Shown: piece by piece, positions 16,940-26,555 of the stretch
Position numbering within the stretch: the first letter of the stretch is position 1
Layout of the letters: each line of letters opens with the position of its first letter
Source: JAJEFO01 sp022819605
GTDB taxonomy: Bacteria > Pseudomonadota > Alphaproteobacteria > Rhodobacterales > Rhodobacteraceae
Direction of reading: 5' to 3'
DNA length: 64,000 nucleotides
Assembly: GCA_965221545.1 (NCBI GenBank)
Contig: OZ244901.1
Coordinates: forward strand, 3,038,001-3,102,000
Translations under genes and position numbers: made by a program
The notes under the pieces: generated by a model
Told to the model about the DNA's origin: nothing
The model's database searches: none
Seen by the model: only the letters and a program-made list of their open reading frames with translations

Positions 16940-18703
16940 ATGAAACAAGAGCAGATGACCGGCGCGAAAATGGTCGTGAAAGCGTTGCAGGACCAAGGGG
17001 TCGACGTCGTGTTCGGCTACCCGGGTGGAGCCGTGCTTCCAATCTATGACGAAGTCTTTCAGCAAAACCGGATCCGGCACGTCCTCGTGCGCCACGAGCA
17101 GGGCGCGGTCCACGCAGCCGAAGGCTATGCTCGTTCCACCGGACGCCCCGGGGTCGTTCTGGTCACGTCCGGACCGGGCGCGACAAACTCCGTCACCGGC
17201 CTGACCGACGCGTTGATGGATTCGGTCCCGATCGTCCTGATCTCCGGCCAGGTTCCGACATTCATGATCGGCAACGACGCCTTCCAGGAGGCGGACACGG
17301 TCGGCATCACGCGACCTTGCACGAAACACAACTGGCTGGTCAAGGAAACGGACAGGCTCGCAAGCGCGATCCACGAAGCATTTCACGTCGCCATGAACGG
17401 CCGGCCCGGGCCCGTGCTCGTCGACATTCCAAAGGACGTCCAGTTCGCATCGGGCACGTACATTGGGCCGGATGCAGCCCAGACGGGCCACTATGCACCG
17501 AAGGTCAAGGGAGACATTGAAGTCGTTACCGCCCTGGCGGAAGCGATTGAAACAGCAAGGCGCCCGATCTTTTATACTGGCGGGGGCGTCATCAACTCGG
17601 GCGACGGAGCGTGCGAACTCCTGCGGCAATTGGTGGACAAGACTGGCTTTCCCGTTACGTCCACGCTCATGGGGCTGGGCGCCTACCCGGCCAACGGAAA
17701 GAACTGGCTTGGAATGCTGGGCATGCACGGGCTCTACGAGGCAAACCTTGCCATGCATGACTGCGACCTCATGATAAACGTCGGTGCACGTTTCGACGAC
17801 CGGATCACCGGTCGCGTACAGGACTTTAGTCCGGGCTCCGTGAAAGCCCACATCGACATCGACCCCTCGTCGATCAACAAGGTCATTCACACCGAATTGC
17901 CGATCATCGGCGATGTCGCGCATGTTCTGGAAGACCTGCTCAAGGTCTGGAAGTCGCGAGGCGCGAAGACGGACGCCCCGGCCGTGAAGGAATGGTGGGA
18001 GCAGATCAACGAGTGGCGCAAGATCGATTGCCTCAAGTTCGAGCAAACCGGCAGCACCATCAGGCCGCAATATGCCATTCATCGGCTGGAAGCACTGACC
18101 AAGGACCATCCCGATCGCTACATCTGCACGGAAGTTGGCCAGCACCAGATGTGGGCCGCCCAGTACATGGGCATGAACGACCCCAAGCGATGGATGACCA
18201 GCGGCGGGCTCGGAACCATGGGCTACGGCTTCCCCTCCTCCATTGGCGTGCAGATGGCGCATCCCGACGCCCTGGTCATCAACGTCGCCGGAGAGGCGTC
18301 GTGGCTCATGAACATGCAGGAAATGGGTACGGCAGTGCAGTATCGTCTCCCCGTGAAGCAGTTCATACTGAATAACGAACGCCTCGGCATGGTTCGCCAG
18401 TGGCAGGAATTGCTGCATGGCGAGCGCTACTCGCACTCCTGGTCGGAAGCCCTGCCGGATTTCGTCAAGCTCGCAGAGGCCTTCGGGGCGAAAGGCATCA
18501 AGGTCGACGACGCGGCGGATGTGGACGATGGAATCAAGGAAATGCTGGCCCATGATGGACCGGTCATCTTGGACTGCCTGGTCGAAAGGCACGAAAACTG
18601 CTTCCCGATGATCCCGTCCGGCGAGCCGCACAACAAGATGCTGCTTGGAGAATCGGCGGACACGGACAACGCAATCAAGGAGGCCGGCGCCGTGCTGGTC
18701 TAG
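16940..18703 (+). CDS. ilvB: Acetolactate synthase large subunit
   Basis: A 587-residue ThDP enzyme (acetohydroxyacid synthase catalytic subunit) that condenses pyruvate with pyruvate or 2-oxobutyrate in isoleucine, valine and leucine synthesis. Seen are GYPGGAVLPIYD, the catalytic Glu in VRHEQGAVHAAEG, LVTSGPGATN, the FAD-domain INVGARFDDRITG, and the ThDP segment VAGEASWLMNMQEMGTA, a variant of GDGSF common in alphaproteobacteria. I prefer the ATG at 16940 over one at 16913, which lies directly behind the attenuator T-tract. The operon continues with the small subunit 82 bp downstream. Confidence 0.94.
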   Translation: MKQEQMTGAKMVVKALQDQGVDVVFGYPGGAVLPIYDEVFQQNRIRHVLVRHEQGAVHAAEGYARSTGRPGVVLVTSGPGATNSVTGLTDALMDSVPIVLISGQVPTFMIGNDAFQEADTVGITRPCTKHNWLVKETDRLASAIHEAFHVAMNGRPGPVLVDIPKDVQFASGTYIGPDAAQTGHYAPKVKGDIEVVTALAEAIETARRPIFYTGGGVINSGDGACELLRQLVDKTGFPVTSTLMGLGAYPANGKNWLGMLGMHGLYEANLAMHDCDLMINVGARFDDRITGRVQDFSPGSVKAHIDIDPSSINKVIHTELPIIGDVAHVLEDLLKVWKSRGAKTDAPAVKEWWEQINEWRKIDCLKFEQTGSTIRPQYAIHRLEALTKDHPDRYICTEVGQHQMWAAQYMGMNDPKRWMTSGGLGTMGYGFPSSIGVQMAHPDALVINVAGEASWLMNMQEMGTAVQYRLPVKQFILNNERLGMVRQWQELLHGERYSHSWSEALPDFVKLAEAFGAKGIKVDDAADVDDGIKEMLAHDGPVILDCLVERHENCFPMIPSGEPHNKMLLGESADTDNAIKEAGAVLV

Positions 18704-18785
18704 TTTCTGCAAGAGCGGTCATCGGACCGTCAGCAACCCATGCGCCTTCAAGAACACCCGGATCCATGAGGACACAAGAGACGAC

Positions 18786-19370
18786 ATGTCACCACTGAAC
18801 ATCAAGAAAGGCTCGTCCAGCCATTCGGCCTACGATCTCCGTGACTACCACGAACAGGGAACGGAACGGCACACGCTGGCCTTGATCGTCGACAACGAGG
18901 CGGGCGTCCTCGCGCGCGTCATCGGGCTGTTTTCGGGGCGTGGCTACAACATCGAGAGCCTGACCGTCGCGGAAATCGATCACACCGGCCACCGCAGCCG
19001 GATCACGGTTGTCACCACCGGCACACCATCGGTCATCGAGCAGATCAAGGCGCAACTCGGCAGGGTCGTGCCGGTTCACGACGTTCATGACCTGACAACT
19101 GAAGGGGTGGCGGTCGAACGGGAACTTGCCCTCTTCCGCGTTGTCGGAAAGGGCGACGTCCGGGTCGAGGCCCTGCGGCTGGCGGACATCTTCCGTGCGC
19201 AGGTCGTGGATTCCACGCTGGACAGTTTCGTGTTCGAAGTGACCGGGACGTCCAGCAAGATAGATGCATTCGCGGAACTCATGCGGCCACTGGGCCTTGA
19301 GGAATTGGCGCGCACCGGTGTGGTGGCCCTGGCGAGGGGTGAAATTGACGCAGAAATCGGAATGGCCTGA
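18786..19370 (+). CDS. ilvN: Acetolactate synthase small (regulatory) subunit
   Basis: A 194-residue IlvN/IlvH protein: an N-terminal ACT domain (HTLALIVDNEAGVLARVIGL, about residues 30-50, then GYNIESLTVAEID) and the C-terminal subunit domain (ELALFRVVGKGD, DSFVFEVTGTSSKIDAF). It binds valine and activates and feedback-inhibits the large subunit. The ATG at 18786 was chosen because the N-terminal extension in the same frame overlaps the ilvB end without similarity. The first 25 residues (MSPLNIKKGSSSHSAYDLRD) are an extra hydrophilic extension common in alphaproteobacterial homologues. Confidence 0.93.
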   Translation: MSPLNIKKGSSSHSAYDLRDYHEQGTERHTLALIVDNEAGVLARVIGLFSGRGYNIESLTVAEIDHTGHRSRITVVTTGTPSVIEQIKAQLGRVVPVHDVHDLTTEGVAVERELALFRVVGKGDVRVEALRLADIFRAQVVDSTLDSFVFEVTGTSSKIDAFAELMRPLGLEELARTGVVALARGEIDAEIGMA

Positions 19371-19822
19371 GCGGGTCGGCCGGGAAATCCGACATGCGGG
19401 AATCCCGCCCCTGAAACGTCTCTTTCGCAGCCACGACACTGCCGAATGGGCTCTGGACCTCCACGGTCAACGGAACACCTTGCGCAGCACGTGAAGATCG
19501 CTCCTGCGCGATCGCGCCGTTGCGAGTTCTGGAAGGAAAGTTGGGGGGCCATGGCCCCCCAGTTTCGCTTGTCAGGCTCACTTGTCGTGCCGCCCGGTTT
19601 CTGCCTGCGGCCTGACCCGCGTTTAGGGCGAGCGCACCCGCCCCGTCATCCGTCGAACCACAAGACGCGATTCTCCGGGCGGGAGATAGCCGACCCAAGC
19701 TGTCGGCGGTACCCCGCATTTCGTTTCGGGGGTGGGAGATCCCCCGACGCCAAGGCGGGGCTGCACGGCAGCGCCACCCATTCCTCGGAACAGAGCCTGG
19801 CAAGCAGCTCCGTCACGTGTCA
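19371..19822. other. Intergenic gap with GC-rich hairpins
   Basis: This is the convergent gap between ilvN and nrdJ, with no convincing gene. Besides the palindrome at 19543-19560 it holds CGGGGG-TGGGAGAT-CCCCCG around 19728-19747 and other GC-rich complementary stretches between 19660 and 19770. This could be bidirectional terminator structure or a structured RNA of unknown kind; I could not match it to RNase P, tmRNA, SRP or 6S RNA. Confidence 0.4.
19543..19560. terminator. 18-bp perfect palindrome, possible bidirectional terminator
   Basis: GGGGGGCCATGGCCCCCC is self-complementary and can fold as a 7-bp stem with a CATG loop. It stands about 170 bp after ilvN and 260 bp after the nrdJ stop, between convergent genes. 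The flanking AGTTTCGCTTG has only a weak T-run, so a terminator role is plausible but not certain. Confidence 0.45.
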
Positions 19823-22800
19823 TCAGCTGCACCCGCTCGTTGCGCCGCAGGTATTGCACTTCATGCACGTGCCGTTGCGCACCAAGGTGTAGTTGCCGCA
19901 TTCGCCGCAAGGATCTCCCTCATACCCCTGCATTCTGGCCTTCGTTCGTGCAGCTATCTTGACCGTTCCCTCGCCGGAGGATGCACCGACAGCCAATGCC
20001 GCTCCAGCTTCCGGCACGATTGCCTCTGCCGCCGCCGCTGGAACGACAGCGCTGTCCAGCGCCGCGGCGGCGCTGGCACCACCTTCCACGAGCACCAGTT
20101 CCCTTGGCACGCGGCCGCGTGTGTATCCTGCGGACGCGACGCGCTTGAGCAACTCGACATGTGTCGAGCCCCTTGCGACGGAAGCCTCTGCAACATCCGG
20201 CTTGCTCTCCGCCTCGCCGCGTCCCATGTCATCAAATGTCGGACCTTCCGGCTTTACATGTGCGAGATCAATGCGATCCAGATAGCTGACCGCCAGTTCC
20301 CTGAAGATGTAGTCCAGAATCGATGTTGCGTTCTTGATCGAGTCGTTGCCTTGGACCATGCCGGCCGGCTCGAAGCGCGTGAAAGTAAATGCATCCACGA
20401 ACTCCTCCAGCGGCACCCCATACTGGAGGCCGACCGAGATGGCGATCGCGAAGTTGTTCATCATCGCCCGGAAGCCGGCGCCTTCCTTGTGCATGTCGAT
20501 GAAAATCTCGCCAAGCGAGCCGTCGCTGTACTCGCCGGTCCTCAGATAGACCTTGTGCCCTCCGACAATGGCCTTCTGAGTGTATCCCCGCCGCCGCTCG
20601 GGCATTCGATTGCGCGCGCCTGCCAGTTCCTTGACAATGACCTTTTCCACGACCTTCTCGGCCAGCACGACGGCCTTCTCATGCGGCGTGCCGGATTCAA
20701 GTGCCTCCGCCGCCTCGTCGTCATCCTCGACAAGAGCCGCCGACAGGGGCTGCGAGAGCTTTGAACCGTCACGATAGAGGGCATTGGCCTTGATGCCGAG
20801 CCGATGCGACAGCTCGTAGGCCGCCTTGCAATCCTTGACGGTCGCGTCGTTCGGCATGTTGATCGTCTTGGAGATCGCGCCCGAAATGAATGACTGAGCG
20901 GCAGCCATCATCTTGATGTGGCTGTCGACGGGAAGGAACCGCTTGCCTTTGCGCCCGCACGGATTCGCGCAGTCGAAGACATGGTAATGCTCTCTTGCCA
21001 AGTGAGGTGCGTCTTCCAGCGTCATCGAACCGCAGACGTGGTCATTCGCGGCTTCAACGTCCGCCCTGCTGAAGCCGAGGCTGCGGAGAAGGTCGAATTC
21101 CGGATCGTTCAGCTTCTCCGCCGGGATCCCGAGTGTCGTCGAGCAGAATTCTTCGCCGAGGGTCCACTGGTTGAACACGAAGCGAATGTCGAACGCGGAC
21201 GGCAGAGCGTCCTCGATCCTGTCGATCTCGGCCTCGCCGAATCCATGGCCAACCAGCGCTGCATGGTTGACCCCCGGAGCGTTCGCCAACGTTCCGTGGC
21301 CGACGGCGTAGGAAACGATTTCCCGGATCTGGGAGGAAGAGTATCCAAGAGTCTCCAACGCCGCCGGCACTGAGCGGTTTATGATCTTGAAATAACCGCC
21401 CCCGGCGAGCTTCTTGAACTTCACCAAGGCGAAGTCCGGCTCGATCCCTGTCGTGTCGCAGTCCATCACAAGGCCTATCGTACCCGTCGGCGCGATGACC
21501 GTGGCCTGGGCATTTCGGTAGCCGTGCTTCATGCCCAGTTCGAGTGCGTCGTCCCACGTCTTCGCGGCCAGTTCCACCAGCCTGCCATCCGGGCAGTTGT
21601 CGTGATCAAGCGGCACGGGCAGGACGTTCATCTTCTCGTATCCGGACGTCTCTCCGTGTGCCGCACGCCGATGATTGCGAATGACGCGAAGCATGTGTTC
21701 AGAATTCTTCCCATAGCCGAGGAACGGGCCCAGTTCCCGCGCGATCTCGGCCGAAGTCGCGTAGGACACACCCGTCATTATCGCCGTGAGGGCACCTGCC
21801 AGTGCCCGACCTTCATCGGAATCGTAGCCCAGGCCCATGGTCATGAGCAGGCCGCCAATGTTCGCGTAGCCGAGACCGAGGGTCCTGAACTCGTAGGACA
21901 GTTGCGCGATCTCCTTCGACGGGAATTGCGCCATCATGACGCTGATCTCCAGCGTCAATGTCCAGAGGCGCGTTGCGTGGACATAGTCGTCTGCCTGGAA
22001 CTCCCCTTCGTCATGGAACGTAAGGAGATTCAGGGACGCCAGGTTGCAGGCGGTATCGTCAAGGAACATGTATTCCGAACAGGGGTTGGATCCGCGGATT
22101 TCTCCGGCCCCGGGGCATGTATGCCAGGCATTGATCGTGTCATGGTACTGGATGCCGGGGTCTGCGCAGGCCCAGGCGGCATGGCCGACCTGCTCCCAAA
22201 GATCACGCGCCTTGACGGTCCTTGCCACCCCGCCGTCGGTACGGCGGAACAGTTCCCAGTCACCATCATCCTTCACCGCTTGCAGGAATTCGTCCGTGAC
22301 CCGGATCGAGTTGTTGGAGTTCTGACCCGAAACGCTCGAGTAGGCCTCCGAATCCCAGTCCGTGTCATATGTCGGAAACTCGATCGATTCGTAGCCCTGT
22401 CTCGCGTAGTCAAGTACGCGCTTGATGTAGGTCTCGGGAATGGCCGACCTTTTCGCGGACCGGATCGCAGCCTTGAGGCTCTCGTTCCGCGCCGGATCAA
22501 CCGCATCCGCTTCCGCTCCGTCCCACGCCTTGATCGCCGCGAATATGCCATTGAGTTCGCGTTCGTGGACTTTTGAGCCTGCCACGATGGAGGCGACCTT
22601 CTGCTCCTCGATGACCTTCCAGTTGATGAAGTCCTCGATGTCGGGGTGATCGGCGTCAACGATTACCATCTTGGCCGCGCGCCGGGTGGTGCCGCCCGAC
22701 TTGATGGCCCCGGCCGCACGGTCGCCGATCTTCAGGAAGCCCATCAGGCCCGATGACTTGCCACCGCCCGACAGATGCTCGCCTGCTCCACGGAGCAGGC

Positions 22801-23506
22801 TGAAATTTGTCCCGGTTCCAGACCCGTACTTGAAGAGGCGTGACTCCCGGACCCACAGGTCCATGATGCCGCCGCTGTTCACGAGGTCGTCGGCGCAAGA
22901 CTGAATGAAGCACGCATGGGGCTGCGGATGCTCATAGGCGCTGCCGGACTTGGTCAGCTTGCCGGTCTCGTAGTCCACGTAGTGGTGACCCTGGCTTGGC
23001 CCGTCGATGCCGTATGCCCAATGCAAGCCCGTGTTGAACCATTGCGGAGAGTTCGGTGCCGCACGCTGCGTTGCAAGCATGTAGCGCATTTCGTCGAAAT
23101 AGGCCCGCGCGTCTTCCTTCGATGAGAAGTAGCCGCCCTTCCAGCCCCAGTAGGCCCAGGCTCCCGCCAAGCGGTCGAAGACCTGGGTTGACTGGGTTTC
23201 GCCTCCGTAGCGATCCTCCTCAGGAATCTCGGCAAGTGCGGCTTCGTCCGCGACCGAACGCCAAAGGAACTCCGGGACACCCCTCTCCTTCACTTTCTTC
23301 AGGCGCGCCGGCACTCCGGCTTTCCTGAAATACTTCTGAGCAACAACATCCGACGCCACCTGGCTCCAGCATTCGGGCACTTCAACGTTGTCGAGCCGAA
23401 ACACGACGGTGCCGTCCGGATTCTTGATCTCGGATGACGTCGTCGTGAAATTGATGGACGCGTATGCGTCCCGGCCTGCCTTCGTAAAGCTACGCTTGAT
23501 TTTCAT
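19823..23506 (-). CDS. nrdJ: Vitamin B12-dependent ribonucleoside-diphosphate reductase (class II)
   Basis: A 1227-residue class II ribonucleotide reductase, which reduces ribonucleotides to deoxyribonucleotides with adenosylcobalamin as radical source. Near residues 465-495 lie HTCPGAGEIRGSNPCSEYMF and DDTACNLASLNL, holding active-site residues. NSPQWFNTG is near residue 160 and APTGTIGLVMDCDTTG near 680. The C-terminal zinc-ribbon-like tail CGECGNYTLVRNGTCMKCNTCG supplies the redox thiols. Its length fits the long alphaproteobacterial form. The ATG at 23506 starts MKIKRSFTKAGRDAY, a normal N-terminus. No nrdAB genes are in the window. Confidence 0.95.
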   Translation of the reverse strand: MKIKRSFTKAGRDAYASINFTTTSSEIKNPDGTVVFRLDNVEVPECWSQVASDVVAQKYFRKAGVPARLKKVKERGVPEFLWRSVADEAALAEIPEEDRYGGETQSTQVFDRLAGAWAYWGWKGGYFSSKEDARAYFDEMRYMLATQRAAPNSPQWFNTGLHWAYGIDGPSQGHHYVDYETGKLTKSGSAYEHPQPHACFIQSCADDLVNSGGIMDLWVRESRLFKYGSGTGTNFSLLRGAGEHLSGGGKSSGLMGFLKIGDRAAGAIKSGGTTRRAAKMVIVDADHPDIEDFINWKVIEEQKVASIVAGSKVHERELNGIFAAIKAWDGAEADAVDPARNESLKAAIRSAKRSAIPETYIKRVLDYARQGYESIEFPTYDTDWDSEAYSSVSGQNSNNSIRVTDEFLQAVKDDGDWELFRRTDGGVARTVKARDLWEQVGHAAWACADPGIQYHDTINAWHTCPGAGEIRGSNPCSEYMFLDDTACNLASLNLLTFHDEGEFQADDYVHATRLWTLTLEISVMMAQFPSKEIAQLSYEFRTLGLGYANIGGLLMTMGLGYDSDEGRALAGALTAIMTGVSYATSAEIARELGPFLGYGKNSEHMLRVIRNHRRAAHGETSGYEKMNVLPVPLDHDNCPDGRLVELAAKTWDDALELGMKHGYRNAQATVIAPTGTIGLVMDCDTTGIEPDFALVKFKKLAGGGYFKIINRSVPAALETLGYSSSQIREIVSYAVGHGTLANAPGVNHAALVGHGFGEAEIDRIEDALPSAFDIRFVFNQWTLGEEFCSTTLGIPAEKLNDPEFDLLRSLGFSRADVEAANDHVCGSMTLEDAPHLAREHYHVFDCANPCGRKGKRFLPVDSHIKMMAAAQSFISGAISKTINMPNDATVKDCKAAYELSHRLGIKANALYRDGSKLSQPLSAALVEDDDEAAEALESGTPHEKAVVLAEKVVEKVIVKELAGARNRMPERRRGYTQKAIVGGHKVYLRTGEYSDGSLGEIFIDMHKEGAGFRAMMNNFAIAISVGLQYGVPLEEFVDAFTFTRFEPAGMVQGNDSIKNATSILDYIFRELAVSYLDRIDLAHVKPEGPTFDDMGRGEAESKPDVAEASVARGSTHVELLKRVASAGYTRGRVPRELVLVEGGASAAAALDSAVVPAAAAEAIVPEAGAALAVGASSGEGTVKIAARTKARMQGYEGDPCGECGNYTLVRNGTCMKCNTCGATSGCS

Positions 23507-24271
23507 TTTTTCGCTTGGACCCCGTTCATTATCCTGCTTGAGCCATTCCGGCCTTCTTCCCCTGCCTCAGTCAGGGCGACATTCAGTGCAGCCAAGAGAA
23601 GAGACAGCGGAACCTGTCCCGTGCAAAAAGTTGCATGCATGCACGACCCTTTCCTTCCTGGAGGGCCGAAGTTGCTCGAATGCTGTCCCCGTCAATCTCC
23701 ACCACATGTTGTGGCCTCCTAACCGGCTCACACAACTTGCGGCTTTTCCAAGGGGTTCGTCAACAGGAAATCCCAAAAAATTCTGCAGCCTCCAGGCAAG
23801 CGTGCAGCGTGTGCCATCATGGGTCGGCATGAGACGTCACGGTCTCGCGATTCCGTCAATCGAGATAAGGCGTTTACGCTGCCAAGCTAACGACTCACGC
23901 GAGGTGCCCAATGAGTGCCGTCGCCATCTTCGGCGGTCAGTTCTTTTGTCTTGTGCGGGACGAAGGACAGAAATTCGTGCCGTCGGCTGACACTCAAGAT
24001 AGAATCACCTTGCCACTCGGATGCGTCCTGCGACCCTGACGGGCGAACGCGGCAGGAAATCCCGTGCGCCGCGATGAACGACAGTCAGCCTCGGTGACAT
24101 TCCACGAATCTGGCACCGGCGGTTCCGGACATGCCGCTCGCGCATCCGGCAGGCGCTGTCGATGTCACCGGGTTTCAAGCGCGATGCCGCACAAGATTCC
24201 ACGCGCAACGTGCTACATGCGTCGAACCGAACTCCGGGACGAGCCGCAGGCTTCGAATTCCTTGCTGATGC
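23507..24271. other. Long intergenic region upstream of nrdJ
   Basis: The 765 bp between nrdJ and tRNA-Pro show no gene. The 200-400 bases nearest nrdJ should hold its promoter and the possible NrdR sites. I looked for a cobalamin riboswitch B12 box on the minus strand and did not find one. Confidence 0.5.
23702..23742. promoter_or_regulatory. Candidate pair of NrdR-like operator boxes upstream of nrdJ
   Basis: CCACATGTTGTGG at 23702-23714 is a perfect inverted repeat (CCACA-N3-TGTGG). An imperfect copy, ACACAACTTGCGG, lies at 23730-23742, with centres 28 bp apart, about 200 bp upstream of the nrdJ start. Paired boxes of this general type are bound by the repressor NrdR in front of ribonucleotide reductase genes, although the usual spacing is nearer 31-32 bp. 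The assignment is tentative. Confidence 0.35.
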
Positions 24272-24348
24272 TGGTCGGGGCGGAGAGATTCGAACTCCCG
24301 ACCCCCTGTTCCCAAAACAGGTGCGCTACCAGACTGCGCTACGCCCCG
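24272..24348 (-). tRNA. tRNA-Pro (anticodon UGG)
   Basis: A 77-nt cloverleaf on the minus strand. The acceptor CGGGGCG pairs with CGCCCCG, the D-loop contains AGTCTGGTAGCGC, the anticodon stem CCTGT/ACAGG encloses TTTGGGA with anticodon TGG, and the T-arm has GTTCGAATC. The 3' CCA (24272-24274) is encoded. Confidence 0.97.
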
Positions 24349-24583
24349 ACTCGATCGCCTCAATACCGCAAAGAATTTCCCCTTGGCAATTCGCTTGTGC
24401 CTGAGCTTGCGGTCTGCCTTGCCTGCAAGGGTTCAGCGGGTCCTCCGCAAGCAATGGGCCCGGCAATGGCGGACGCGGCACGATCAACTGGCGAAATTCG
24501 ACTGCATGCCTGGAATCAGGATTGCTTGAGAGTGCCTCCCCGGCCATGCACATCGACGCGTTTCCGATCTATCTTCCCGCTGT

Positions 24584-25045
24584 CTATTCGCAGGGCCAGA
24601 CCGGGTTCGGTCCGATGACCGGATGCCGAAGCTCGCTTCCTTCATCGATGCCAAGCCTGCGAGACAGGCCGCCGTTGATTTCAAGCACGAACTTGACACC
24701 CTCACCACCATCTATGTGCGTTTCGTCAAATGGTATCGCGTTCTCGTGGACTTTTGTCACCCTTCCGGACGGAGTCAGGAAAATCATGTCGAGCGGAACC
24801 CTGGTATTCTTCATCCAGAACACCACGCGCTGCGGCGTTTCGTATGCAAAGAGCATTCCGCTTCCCGATGGCAGGAAGTCCCGGTGCATCAGACCGAGCG
24901 ACCGTTCGTCGGGATCATCCGCAAGCTCCACGGAGAACCGTGCGTGGCCCCAGTCGCCACGCAGGTCGACACGGTCAACCTTGCAATCCGCCGACGCTGT
25001 TTCGGCAAATGCAAGCAATGCCAGGATTCCGAAACCTGTCCGCAT
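24584..25045 (-). CDS. DUF192 family exported protein
   Basis: A 153-residue protein with a short signal peptide (MRTGFGILALLAFAETASA, cleavage near residue 19) and a DUF192 domain: ARFSVELADDPDERSLGLMH, GMLFAYETPQRVVFWMKNT and PLDMIFL are the family signature. Its biochemical role is unknown. It lies two bases after the cold-shock gene in the same direction (25048 stop, 25045 start) and so belongs to one transcript with it. This small unit beside tRNA-Pro, pdxH and fabI is typical of the group. Confidence 0.9.
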   Translation of the reverse strand: MRTGFGILALLAFAETASADCKVDRVDLRGDWGHARFSVELADDPDERSLGLMHRDFLPSGSGMLFAYETPQRVVFWMKNTRVPLDMIFLTPSGRVTKVHENAIPFDETHIDGGEGVKFVLEINGGLSRRLGIDEGSELRHPVIGPNPVWPCE

Positions 25046-25047
25046 CT

Positions 25048-25581
25048 CTATTCGGATCTAAGGCCCGCTTCCCATGACGCGATCTGAGTGGCCATGCGTC
25101 CCCGCTTGCCCTCCACGACCCTGATTGACACCGCCTCTCCGGGCTGAAGGTCGGCAAGCTCCGAGCGCCTCAAGATCTCGATATGGAGAAAGACATCCTC
25201 GCTGCAGCCGTAGACGTTCGCGAATCCGAACCCCTTCGCCTTGTCGAACCACTTCACGCGCGCGGGCTCCAGCGGCACCGACGGGTCAACCGGCTCGTTG
25301 AACTCACCACCATCCGGCAAGGCATCATCTGCTGCGGACATGGCTGGAGGATCTATCCTGAGCACTGCGATTGCCTGGATGCCACGTGCAGTTTCCTGGA
25401 TCTCGACTTCAATTCCCGCCGAGTCCGCCACGGAGGATTGTCCATAGTTGCGAAGCACGTTTGCATGAAGCAGAATATCCGGCCCGCCCTCATCGGAAAC
25501 GACAAAGCCGAACCCCTTCGACGGATCAAACCACTTTACCTTGCCAGTGACGCGCGCGCCGCCTTTGCCGAGGTCGCTCAT
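25048..25581 (-). CDS. Tandem cold-shock domain protein
   Basis: A 177-residue protein with two cold-shock domains. Domain 1 (about residues 10-75) carries GKVKWFDPSKGFGFVVSDEG; domain 2 (about 108-172) carries ARVKWFDKAKGFGFANVYG and DVFLHIEIL. RNP1-like (KGFGF) and RNP2-like (DILLHA, DVFLHI) motifs are present in both, as needed for single-stranded RNA/DNA binding. A Pro/Asp-rich linker joins them. The double arrangement is common in alphaproteobacteria. It is transcribed ahead of the DUF192 gene. Confidence 0.93.
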   Translation of the reverse strand: MSDLGKGGARVTGKVKWFDPSKGFGFVVSDEGGPDILLHANVLRNYGQSSVADSAGIEVEIQETARGIQAIAVLRIDPPAMSAADDALPDGGEFNEPVDPSVPLEPARVKWFDKAKGFGFANVYGCSEDVFLHIEILRRSELADLQPGEAVSIRVVEGKRGRMATQIASWEAGLRSE

Positions 25582-25872
25582 CTATAAGCATCATCCCTTG
25601 GGCTGCTGCCCAGCATGCGCCTACTTTGAGCCATTGGTGCGACCACAAGCAACAAAAAAAATCCGCACATAACATTCACGCAGTGGACTGTCGCGTTCAG
25701 GCGACGGATGCATGCACCCACTTTCATCGACAGACCCGCCGTGGCCTGCGATTCGTGGGGCTGCGAGCCAGCCGTCGGTCACGAAGTACGCTGACCGCTG
25801 CAAGGCTTGGCCGACAAGCCGCCTCGTTCACGGCGCGGAGTGCTCAATTCTGCAGAAATCTCGGCAGGGATG

Positions 25873-26475
25873 CTAAGGATAAAGGCGTTCGACCTCCCAA
25901 GCGGCATCTGGCGACGCCCTGGTCCAACGGAATCGGTCGTGGAGCCGGAAATCCCCATCGGCCCAAAACTCGATCTCTAAGGGCAAGATTCTGAAACCGC
26001 CCCAGAACGGTGGGCGCTTCGGATCAAGTCCGTGAACGACGCCCATCTTCGCCGCCCTGGCCATCAGCGCCTTTCGGGAAGACAACGGCTCGGACTGACG
26101 GGATGCCCAGGCCCCTACCCGGCTTTGCACCCCTCGCGTGGCAAAGTAGCGGTCTGCCGACGCACCGCTCTCGATGGTTGCGGGTCCGCGTACCCTGACC
26201 TGACGGCGGAGGCTCTTCCAGTGCAGGACGAAGGCCGCCTTCTCGGAAGCCTTGAGCTCCCGTGCCTTCACGCTGCCGTAATTCGTGTAAAAGACGAAGG
26301 TGCCATTTTCGATCCCCTTGAGCAGAACCATGCGCACGTTCGGCAGACCGGTTTCGTCCACCGTGGCGAGGGCCACTGCGTTCGGGTCGTTCGGTTCGGT
26401 CCCTGCTGCCTCGTTCAGCCAACGGCTCGCGATGGCTATCGGGTCATTGCCTTCGAAAATTCCGCTTCTGTCCAT
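25873..26475 (-). CDS. pdxH: Pyridoxamine 5'-phosphate oxidase
   Basis: A 200-residue FMN flavoprotein that oxidises pyridoxine or pyridoxamine 5'-phosphate to pyridoxal 5'-phosphate. Family segments are PNAVALATVDETGLPNVRMV, FVFYTNYGSVKARELK, RQVRVRG, SRVGAWASRQS and the C-terminal FWADGDFRLHDRFRW and WEVERLYP. I chose the ATG at 26475 (MDRSGIFEGNDP), which has GAAGG upstream, over a GTG 51 bases earlier. It is divergent from fabI with an 80-bp shared promoter region. Confidence 0.94.
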   Translation of the reverse strand: MDRSGIFEGNDPIAIASRWLNEAAGTEPNDPNAVALATVDETGLPNVRMVLLKGIENGTFVFYTNYGSVKARELKASEKAAFVLHWKSLRRQVRVRGPATIESGASADRYFATRGVQSRVGAWASRQSEPLSSRKALMARAAKMGVVHGLDPKRPPFWGGFRILPLEIEFWADGDFRLHDRFRWTRASPDAAWEVERLYP

Positions 26476-26555
26476 GACGCTCGCCTTCACGCCCTTGATG
26501 CACTTGGCTTGATCGCATAGACCCACTGCACGGTAAACGGGGCGAGGGTCAAAAT

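Noticed and set aside
16277..18712. 811-codon open frame antisense to bpt and ilvB
   Set aside because: It is antisense to two clear enzyme genes, has no family resemblance and reflects GC-rich codon structure.
23507..23900. Cobalamin riboswitch upstream of the B12-dependent nrdJ
   Set aside because: No B12-box-like sequence was found on the minus strand; only short palindromes are present.
24175..24363. Open frame on the minus strand containing VAQSGSAPVLGTGGREFESL
   Set aside because: This peptide is the translation of the tRNA-Pro gene; the cloverleaf fully explains the sequence.
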